10,572 nt of DNA from Holosporaceae bacterium. Its GTDB lineage: Bacteria > Pseudomonadota > Alphaproteobacteria > UBA3830. Below are positions 1 to 4,535 of the stretch, piece after piece (position 1 is the first letter of the stretch; each line of letters starts with the position of its first letter). A program made the position numbers and the translations under genes. The stretch is taken from positions 1 through 10,572 of the forward strand of contig JAITAC010000055.1 of NCBI GenBank assembly GCA_031284345.1, read 5' to 3'. Under the pieces are notes generated by a model. It saw only the letters and a program-made list of their open reading frames with translations, did not search any database and was not told the DNA's origin.

Positions 1-323
1 TCGTCATCTTCAATGAACACGGCTGGAGCGGTTATGTTCGCCGAACTGGAACTTTTGCTCTTGGTACCTTTATCATTTTTCAGATCCCAAGAATCATCAG
101 CGGCCGAACGCGAAACGGAATCCTGTTTGTGTTCGCAATTGTTGCATATTTCAGGGCCGGCGTTTATTTTTTTATCGGGTTTTTGATCAGATTTTTCGGT
201 GGATTTTTTTTCATCGATGTTGTGTCCGCAATTTTGGCATATTTCGGATGAGTCTGCACTAGAGTATTTGGTACCCAGGATACCGAGCAAAATATTTGTT
301 AACAGCAGTACATACCAACGCAT
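1..323 (-). CDS. Exported Lys/Ser/Asp-rich protein with two CxxC motifs (3' end outside window)
   Basis: The first 107 codons are present; the frame runs off the left edge of the window. The start is the ATG at 323-321, preceded by AAGGTG (333-328) at normal ribosome-binding distance. Residues 1-24 look like a Sec signal peptide: MRWY, then a hydrophobic core LLLTNILLGILG, then a small-residue stretch YSSA that could be the cleavage site. The mature part is hydrophilic and contains two related motifs about 30 residues apart, EICQNCGH (28-35) and EICNNCEH (58-65), separated by a Lys/Asp/Ser-rich linker. The paired cysteines could bind metal or form disulfides. The signal-plus-charged-linker design resembles the barrel gene at 1243-2439, so a folded or membrane domain may follow outside the window. 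I do not recognise the family and assign no function. Confidence 0.68.
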   Translation of the reverse strand, partial: MRWYVLLLTNILLGILGTKYSSADSSEICQNCGHNIDEKKSTEKSDQKPDKKINAGPEICNNCEHKQDSVSRSAADDSWDLKNDKGTKSKSSSSANITAPAVFIEDD

Positions 324-326
324 ACG

Positions 327-491
327 TCACCTTATTGCCAAACGGAACTGCTCTGGCCATTGGACGGCCGTGAAAAAGGTCTTCATAATATAGATCGCTG
401 CAGAACAGATCTTTTTCGCAATTAACGTCGTCGGATCTGCTGCTCGAATCCTCATGTACAGCGAGTACTTTGCGGTTCTGGGCGATGACAC
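327..491 (-). CDS. Possible small ORF (54 aa) just upstream of the exported protein
   Basis: A GTG-initiated frame (491-489) runs to a TGA at 329-327, which lies 3 nt before the ATG of the next gene. A strong Shine-Dalgarno-like AAGGAGG (509-503) precedes it, but the spacer of 11 nt is long. The peptide begins MSSPRTAKYSLYMRIRAAD and is basic, with a mildly hydrophobic middle (CSAAIYIMKTFF). An alternative overlapping frame (TTG at 519 to a stop at 259, 86 aa) is also open across this stretch and has protein-like composition, and the two cannot both be the main product. Either could be a leader or small protein of the same transcript, or simply 5' untranslated sequence of the exported protein. 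No family recognised. Confidence 0.2.
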   Translation of the reverse strand: MSSPRTAKYSLYMRIRAADPTTLIAKKICSAAIYIMKTFFTAVQWPEQFRLAIR

Positions 492-513
492 AAGAGTCCG
501 TTCCTCCTTGTTC

Positions 514-695
514 TTGCAAAAAATATCCCTAGGGAATTGATGGCCGGAAATTTATTTCTAAGACACTCGTATCGGACTGGTGTGTCAGAGTTAAGCCTGC
601 GGTATTCATATACTCGTATGTATGTTCCGCTTCTTGTTCGACTTTTCCTATCATTTAGAGCAAATTTCTCGGATCTCAATAGTCTCATAATGCAA
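514..695 (+). repeat. MITE-like element, copy 1 (inverted relative to copy 2)
   Basis: The plus strand here matches the minus strand of 2462-2631. A core of about 85 bp starting at AAATTTATT (548) is roughly three-quarters identical, including shared blocks AAGACACTCGT and ATACTCGTATG. The match continues to the right end, GGATCTCAATAGTCTCATAA (671-690). The left end (TTGCA ... GGGAATTGATGGCC) is a degenerate reverse complement of the right end, so the unit has terminal inverted repeats, as expected of a miniature inverted-repeat element. It has no coding capacity of its own. The two copies have diverged, so it is old. Confidence 0.6.
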
Positions 696-722
696 CGGTC
701 TCTCCAATGGAGTTTTTTCGAA

Positions 723-818
723 ATGATTTTTTTTCTTGCCATTTATTTCGTCAAATCTATCCTATCCAATTATTGCGACACAGGCATTTGGGATCTCTAT
801 AGTCCTATTATTGCATAG
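723..818 (+). CDS. Possible 31-aa hydrophobic peptide, perhaps a relic
   Basis: An ATG at 723 is preceded by GGAG (709-712) and opens a 31-codon frame ending at TAG 816-818. The peptide starts MIFFLAIYFVKSILSNYCD and looks like a lone hydrophobic or signal-like segment. It sits at the end of MITE-like copy 1 in the position that the barrel gene occupies relative to copy 2, and the GGAG-T-run-ATG context resembles the AGG-TTTTT-ATG context of the barrel gene. It may be a real short peptide, the remnant start of a lost exported-protein gene, or chance. Its 3' part lies within the neighbouring repeat (791-818). Confidence 0.17.
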   Translation: MIFFLAIYFVKSILSNYCDTGIWDLYSPIIA

Positions 819-955
819 AAGGATTTATTTTTTATTAATTTTATTGATTTGCGAGCAATGATTTTTGTTTTATTATTTGTTATATTACAGAGTTCTTTCG
901 AAAAAAAACCTACGCATTTACGTCACAGGACTCGCCACCCGACGAACTCCGGCAG
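791..955 (+). repeat. Direct repeat block U1 (related to 2607-2729)
   Basis: This block begins with GGATCTCTATAGTCCTATTA, which resembles both the right end of MITE-like copy 1 and the right end of copy 2 (GGATATCAACGGTCCCATTA, 2607-2626). From there the two blocks stay alignable: an AT-rich stretch, TTATATTACAGAGTTC against TTATATTATGGAGCTC, then TTTACG...ACTCGCC against TTTTACG...GCTCGCC. U1 carries about 25 extra AT-rich bases. It lies downstream of the barrel gene while its partner lies upstream, in the same orientation. No coding frame is apparent. Confidence 0.5.
901..929 (-). terminator. Candidate rho-independent terminator
   Basis: Read on the minus strand, CCTGTG (929-924) pairs with CGTAGG (914-909), with two G-T wobbles, and is followed directly by eight T residues (908-901). 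It would end minus-strand transcription coming from the barrel gene, about 310 nt after its stop codon, or terminate an unseen short RNA. The stem is short and partly wobble-paired, so support is moderate. Confidence 0.4.
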
Positions 956-1007
956 GCCTTGATTCCGAGATATATTCTCCATATTTATTGTATTTATAAC
1001 CCCTTCT

Positions 1008-1042
1008 GTGGCGCGCGACACGAACTCCCACACATATCATGG
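1008..1042 (+). repeat. Second copy of the U-block tail with conserved hairpin
   Basis: CTGTGGCGCGCGACACGAAC and the following ACATATCATGG match the tail of the upstream block (2705-2742) and, more loosely, 925-955, so the tail appears twice on this side of the barrel gene. The last 15 bases (1028-1042) fold, read on the minus strand, as CCATG-ATATG-TGTGG with two G-T pairs. The equivalent in the other copy (2728-2742) is a perfect CCATG-ATATG-CATGG stem. Confidence 0.42.
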
Positions 1043-1116
1043 TATTAAAAAAGTCTTAAAAATTCGTTAATTTATAAAATTTTTTTCGCCGCTAACGGAA
1101 ATTTTACTGTTTTCCG

Positions 1117-1215
1117 CTAATATGGTAATTGGTGGAAGATGTGCGCCGCGGCACCAGGCGTTTAAAGTCTATAAAAAAAACCCATAAAAGATAAAAATAT
1201 ACTTCAAAATCATGT
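1117..1215. repeat. Dispersed intergenic element E, copy 1
   Basis: About 100 bp, starting at TAATATGG, can be aligned with 5672-5770. Shared landmarks in order are TAATATG, TTGGTGG, GCACC(A/G)GGCGTTT, an A-rich stretch, ATA(T/C)ACTTCA(A/G)AATC and ATGTG. In both copies TTGGTG can pair with CACC(A/G)G across a 17-nt interval. Both copies lie immediately 3' of a minus-strand gene, here the barrel protein. I see no coding frame and no match to a known RNA. It could be a 3'-UTR or terminator-associated repeat or a mobile-element remnant. Confidence 0.5.
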
Positions 1216-1242
1216 GGCTACAGAATCCGCCAGGCGGCAAGA

Positions 1243-2439
1243 TCACAGGAGATGCTTTACCGCAAGTATACGCACTACATATCCGCTGCTTTCCAAATTC
1301 ATTCTGGTTTTGCAATCGTACCTATATGTGTCCTGCGACTCATCGTCATCGACCCAGTGTTCGCTGGATATATTTCCGTGACCACTTATTGCAAGTCGAT
1401 ATCCGATTTCTACTCTTAGGGCAATGGATTTCCGAACTATTTTTTCGATACCCACCATAATCTCCGGCGCAATTTTTGAAATTTTTATTTTTTCATCTCG
1501 GAAGCGAGTGCCTTCCATATTGCTGGTCCTGGTATAGAGGGCGACGTTGACGTAGGCCAGTCCGACTTTCAGATACAGCAGCGAGTCGATACTTTTCCAA
1601 TAATATCCTCCTCGGGCGGCCAACACAAACGACAATCCGTTTTTTTCTATGGTATCGTAGAGTCCAAATTGGTTATACAGTTCCGGATGACTGCTGTCGC
1701 TTCTGACATAATCGTGCTCCCATCCGTTGAAGCAGCGGTTTTTTCTGTTGGTTTTTCCGAAATCAATTGCAAATTCTCCGCTCCAATAGAGATTCCGTAG
1801 AAGTTTATCACTGCAAAATTCTCCGTATCCAACCACCAGCGAAAGCATCGGCAAAGTATGACGCACATTTGCTATTTTCACTTTTTTGCAACTGGATAAA
1901 TTTATATCAACAGATCCAGGAGTGACAGATCCAGGAGTGGTGGAATAGTAGGACAGCCATGCATTGCTACCGATATTATTTTTGAAAGACTGCACAAAAT
2001 CATCGATGCTGCGACCGTTATAGTACACCCATTCGTCTTCTAAGGTCGTGGAAAAATTTTGTGACTCCGCAGTGACAGTGCTTCTGGAAATATCGTAGCC
2101 GAGACCTCCGGCGTAATACCATCCGTTCAGGAGTTTTTTGGTATTCGGTTTGGGAGGTTTTTTAGGATCGTTGCGTAGCGGAGATTTTTCTGCATTTTTG
2201 GCAGAGTCTGATGACTTATCGTCTTTGGCAGAATCTGATGATTTATCGTCTGTTTTGGCGTCATTTTTTTGTGGATCCTGCGACTGATCCGGTGATTTAT
2301 TTTGTTTTTTTGCCTCTATATTTTCGTCTTTTTTATTTATCTCGTTTTCTTGGTAAATTATGGTAGTAAACGGCATTGCAATTACGCGATTGCTTTCCAT
2401 GAAAGCAGCTAAACACATGGCGATATTTTGTATTTTCAT
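1243..2439 (-). CDS. Predicted outer-membrane beta-barrel / surface protein
   Basis: The product is 398 aa. Residues 1-23 are a weak Sec-type signal (MKIQNIAMCLAAFM, then a polar ESNR, then VIA before MPF). Residues 31-103 are a Lys/Asp/Ser/Pro-rich linker with a tandem 9-residue repeat DDKSSDSAK. From about 104 to the end there are alternating aromatic/hydrophobic segments typical of barrel strands: GWYYAGGLGYDIS (106-118), PMLSLVVGYGEF (197-208), YWSGEFAIDFGK (218-229), LSFVLAARGGYYW (269-281), LLYLKVGLAYVNVALY (287-302), APEIMVGIEK (324-333) and SIALRVEIGYRLAI (338-351), with a closing GYVVRILAVKHLL. This is the layout of OmpA-like or surface-antigen porins. The terminal residue is Leu rather than the usual Phe. 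The start ATG follows a weak AGG site. It is transcribed alone and flanked by repeats on both sides. The exact family is not recognised. Confidence 0.75.
   Translation of the reverse strand: MKIQNIAMCLAAFMESNRVIAMPFTTIIYQENEINKKDENIEAKKQNKSPDQSQDPQKNDAKTDDKSSDSAKDDKSSDSAKNAEKSPLRNDPKKPPKPNTKKLLNGWYYAGGLGYDISRSTVTAESQNFSTTLEDEWVYYNGRSIDDFVQSFKNNIGSNAWLSYYSTTPGSVTPGSVDINLSSCKKVKIANVRHTLPMLSLVVGYGEFCSDKLLRNLYWSGEFAIDFGKTNRKNRCFNGWEHDYVRSDSSHPELYNQFGLYDTIEKNGLSFVLAARGGYYWKSIDSLLYLKVGLAYVNVALYTRTSNMEGTRFRDEKIKISKIAPEIMVGIEKIVRKSIALRVEIGYRLAISGHGNISSEHWVDDDESQDTYRYDCKTRMNLESSGYVVRILAVKHLL
1910..1939 (-). repeat. Perfect 15-bp tandem duplication in the barrel gene
   Basis: ACAGATCCAGGAGTG occurs twice in a row (1910-1924 and 1925-1939) with no mismatch, encoding the doubled pentapeptide in STTPGSVTPGSVD (residues 166-178). 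It lies between predicted strands, probably in an extracellular loop. It keeps the frame, and its perfect identity suggests recent origin by slippage. Confidence 0.9.
2197..2250 (-). repeat. 27-bp tandem repeat encoding DDKSSDSAK twice
   Basis: Two adjacent 27-bp units (2197-2223 and 2224-2250) differ at two positions and encode the repeated nonapeptide DDKSSDSAK in the charged linker after the signal region. The unit length is a multiple of three, so copy-number change would lengthen or shorten the linker without a frameshift. Confidence 0.88.
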
Positions 2440-2461
2440 AAAAACCTGATCAACTCAACTA

Positions 2462-2631
2462 TTTCATTATGGAACTGCTTAGATCCGAGAAAATTTTTCT
2501 AATGGTAGGTGAACGGCGAGCGGAGCAAACATACGAGTATTTGAGCACCGCAATCCCTAATTCTAACGCACCGGTTTGACACGAGTGTCTTGGGGAATAA
2601 ATTTTCGGATATCAACGGTCCCATTATGCAA
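2462..2631 (-). repeat. MITE-like element, copy 2, just upstream of the barrel gene
   Basis: This 170-bp unit has 25-bp terminal inverted repeats. The left end TTTCATTATGGAACTGC... (2462-2486) matches the reverse complement of the right end (2607-2631) at 18 of 25 positions. Its interior matches 514-695 in the opposite orientation. The inner end lies 22 bp from the barrel gene's start codon, so any promoter for that gene probably lies within or across the element. The minus strand has a -10-like CATAAT at 2471-2466 but no good -35 at the expected distance. No clear target-site duplication is visible and no transposase is present. Confidence 0.62.
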
Positions 2632-2742
2632 CAAAGGAAAGGAGCGAACAATACTGTTTAATTTTTATTTAATTTTATATTATGGAGCTCACTATTTTAC
2701 GGACACTGTAGCTCGCCGGACAAATTTCCATGCATATCATGG
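2607..2742 (+). repeat. Direct repeat block U2, ending in a 5-bp hairpin
   Basis: The partner of 791-1042 in the same orientation. It shares its first 25 bases with the end of MITE-like copy 2, then an AT-rich tract, TTATATTATGGAGCTC, CTCGCC and CATATCATGGTAT. The final 15 bases (2728-2742) form a perfect CCATG/CATGG stem with a 5-nt loop. Read on the minus strand this stem lies only 7 bp after the terminase stop codon and could protect or help end that transcript, though no T-tract follows. Confidence 0.5.
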
Positions 2743-2749
2743 TATCAAA

Positions 2750-3967
2750 TTATATATTCCAGATGACTGGCTGTGCTCCAGGAGCTGATGTGTTAAAAAG
2801 CTCCGTCATGGCCCAGACCATGGCGTCCAGCCGATCCGGAGACCTGGATTTTGGTTCATAGGTGGCCATCTGAGTTTCCAATTTTTGAAATTGGCGGGCA
2901 TGAAATATCATCTTTTTTTGGTAAAGAACGACGATGGGTTCGGCTCTGGCAATTTTCGATTTATGAGCGTAAACCGTTTTTATTTTTACGGAAGCATCGA
3001 TTGATTTGAGAAGATTTTCCAGCAGGTCTCCACCGGCGTTGCGTTCTATCACGATCAGGCGAGCGGAATATTTGTGATAGGCGCTCACGACGCGTTTTGC
3101 CCAAACGTCTGGAGCTGCGGAGATGCTGAGATCGTCCAGGACGTAGGCTTTTCCGAATCCGTCCATACCGGCGACGATTATGCCGGTTTCGTCACTGTCG
3201 ACGTTGTTGGTCATGGCGGGATCGACGCCTATAACGACATTATTCATAAAATGAGGAGAATCTTTGTGACATTTTTCCAGATCTTCCCATGCCCACAGCG
3301 TATTGGAATTTTCATCGACGATTTCTGCGTAGATTTCCTGTGCTTCCAACCTCGTTCCCTTGAGATATTCCAGCTGTTTCATAAACGTTGGAGATAGATT
3401 ATTCGAATTTTCCAGAGATGTCCCTTTTACGGTGACGACGTCACTTCTTTTCATGAGATCTTTTATGAATTGTATTGGTCGCGGAGTAGTGGTCAATATT
3501 ATTTTAGGATTGCAGCCCAATCGCAGCGAGAGCGATAGCTGGTCGAAGGTCTCCTTTGGATAGTGAAATTTTGCAAATTCGTCTATCCAGGCGGCGTCGA
3601 ATTGTGGTCCCCTAAGATGCTCGTAATGTTCTGCGCCGTAGATGGTGGCAATGGATCCATTGGGCCACCTCAGTAGTCTTCGGGACGGATAAAATTCCAA
3701 ATTTTCTTCTTTCGCAGATATGGATAAAATCCCGCTTTCGCCCTCCACCATGACCTGTCTTGCCTCCTGAATGGTGTTTGAAACCAAAGCGATTCTTTTG
3801 TATGTGCCGCTGAGTGCCCACTTCCGTATGGCTTCGGCGGCGGATCGGGTTTTGCCGAATCCCCTGCCGGCGAGGATCATCCACACGTTCCAGTTGCCCG
3901 GCGGAGCCAATTGATTTCGTCTGGCAATTTCTTCCCAAGGAACTTTTTCCATTTTATTCTTTGACAT
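2750..3967 (-). CDS. Phage/GTA-type terminase large subunit
   Basis: A 405-aa DNA-packaging ATPase-nuclease, which in phages and gene transfer agents pumps DNA into proheads and cuts it. The N-terminal ATPase domain shows a Walker A motif GRGFGKT (34-40), a Walker B AAWIDEF (125-131, with Asp129-Glu130) and a coupling motif TTTPRP (159-164). The C-terminal RNase H-like nuclease shows acidic residues in VIGVDPA (Asp249), VIERNAGGD (Glu308) and SPDRLDA (Asp378/Asp381). This arrangement matches the COG5323 terminases found in alphaproteobacterial GTA clusters (gene g2), and the length is near normal. The start ATG follows AGGAAA at good spacing. No portal, capsid or protease gene is adjacent, so it is an orphan here, yet all catalytic motifs are intact, which argues against a decaying pseudogene. 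It is divergent from the exported HAD-like gene. Confidence 0.9.
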   Translation of the reverse strand: MSKNKMEKVPWEEIARRNQLAPPGNWNVWMILAGRGFGKTRSAAEAIRKWALSGTYKRIALVSNTIQEARQVMVEGESGILSISAKEENLEFYPSRRLLRWPNGSIATIYGAEHYEHLRGPQFDAAWIDEFAKFHYPKETFDQLSLSLRLGCNPKIILTTTPRPIQFIKDLMKRSDVVTVKGTSLENSNNLSPTFMKQLEYLKGTRLEAQEIYAEIVDENSNTLWAWEDLEKCHKDSPHFMNNVVIGVDPAMTNNVDSDETGIIVAGMDGFGKAYVLDDLSISAAPDVWAKRVVSAYHKYSARLIVIERNAGGDLLENLLKSIDASVKIKTVYAHKSKIARAEPIVVLYQKKMIFHARQFQKLETQMATYEPKSRSPDRLDAMVWAMTELFNTSAPGAQPVIWNI

Positions 3968-4061
3968 TGTATTTTTCCTGTATATTTTTGCTAAATTTTA
4001 ATTTTTTTGATGGATACTTTATTTGTTGGATTGATAAAGGGAATAATGAAAATCTTCTCAC

Positions 4062-4092
4062 GGATATATCTCGCACAAATCGAGAATTATCC
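4062..4092. other. Hairpin 1 in the terminase/HAD gap
   Basis: GGATATATCTCG (4062-4073) pairs with CGAGAATTATCC (4081-4092): five outer pairs, a two-by-two internal mismatch, five inner pairs and a 7-nt loop CACAAAT. It may act as RNA structure on either strand. On the minus strand it could lie in the leader of the terminase mRNA. Confidence 0.45.
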
Positions 4093-4099
4093 CGCGATT

Positions 4100-4135
4100 A
4101 ATGAAGCTGGATTCGTTCAGAAAGCTTCATTTTCT
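4100..4135 (+). terminator. Hairpin 2: perfect 9-bp stem followed by T-rich tract
   Basis: AATGAAGCT (4100-4108) pairs perfectly with AGCTTCATT (4123-4131) around a 14-nt loop, followed on the plus strand by TTTC and a T-rich run. It has the form of a plus-strand terminator, but no plus-strand gene precedes it. It may end an unrecognised small RNA or belong to the enclosing inverted-repeat element. Confidence 0.33.
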
Positions 4136-4454
4136 ATTGTTGCTCGGAAATACTGACTCAATTTCGAAATGAAAGAGAAAATGGGCCATTAGCCACAGAA
4201 AAAGCAAAACCTGACTTATTCGGGTAGTACTAAAAAAGTCTGTAATGGAGCTGGCGTTTCTCAAAAACTACGAAATGTGATCTAGGAAATGCAGTTGTTT
4301 TTTGTAGTCATAACACTATTTCTTGATATAAAATCAATCCAACAAACCATAAATTCTAGCACGCCAAAAAGAAAAAAGCAAGCAAAAATATTATTTTTTA
4401 ATAAAAACCTAATTTGATATTTAGCCTTTTGTAAAAATTATTTTTTTATAATAC

Positions 4455-4483
4455 TTGATAAATATTGAAGAAACTTATATTAT
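4455..4483 (+). promoter_or_regulatory. Sigma70-type promoter for the exported HAD-like gene
   Basis: TTGATA (4455-4460) and TATTAT (4478-4483) are separated by exactly 17 bp. Each hexamer differs from the consensus at one position (TTGACA, TATAAT). A start near 4490 would give a leader of about 45 nt before the Shine-Dalgarno site at 4522-4527. Another TATAAT at 4447-4452 lacks a matching -35. Confidence 0.55.
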
Positions 4484-4535
4484 TATACGGATGTTTTTGC
4501 CAAAATGTTCGTTTTTTGATTAAGGAGTTATGGAA

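Larger units (their letters stand above)
4022..4346. repeat. 325-bp segment bounded by a perfect 14-bp inverted repeat
   Basis: TTTGTTGGATTGAT at 4022-4035 recurs as its exact reverse complement at 4333-4346. A 14-bp perfect match this close is unlikely by chance even in AT-rich DNA. The interior has no supported ORF but contains two hairpins (4062-4092 and 4100-4131). It could be a miniature element or the eroded shell of an insertion sequence. No clear target duplication is seen. It fills most of the gap between the divergent terminase and HAD-like genes. Confidence 0.5.

Noticed and set aside
537..722. Upstream extension of the 31-aa plus-strand ORF to 93 codons
   Set aside because: The extension is translated repeat sequence without conservation of the frame in the other copy.
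452..742. A 96-codon minus-strand ORF
   Set aside because: It coincides with the MITE-like copy, and the homologous stretch at 2462-2631 does not keep a frame. Composition is basic and unstructured.
930..1030. Possible tRNA, SRP or 6S-like RNA in the GC-richer patch
   Set aside because: No cloverleaf, CCA-proximal T-loop or SRP core motif could be found on either strand. The patch is better explained as two copies of a repeat tail.
2465..2494. Sigma70 promoter for the barrel gene at the MITE end
   Set aside because: A -10-like CATAAT is present, but the hexamer 17 bp upstream (ATTTTC) does not resemble a -35.
4227..4242. Similarity of TACTAAAAAAGTCTG to TATTAAAAAAGTCTT near 1043
   Set aside because: A short A-rich match without extension on either side; likely chance in this composition.
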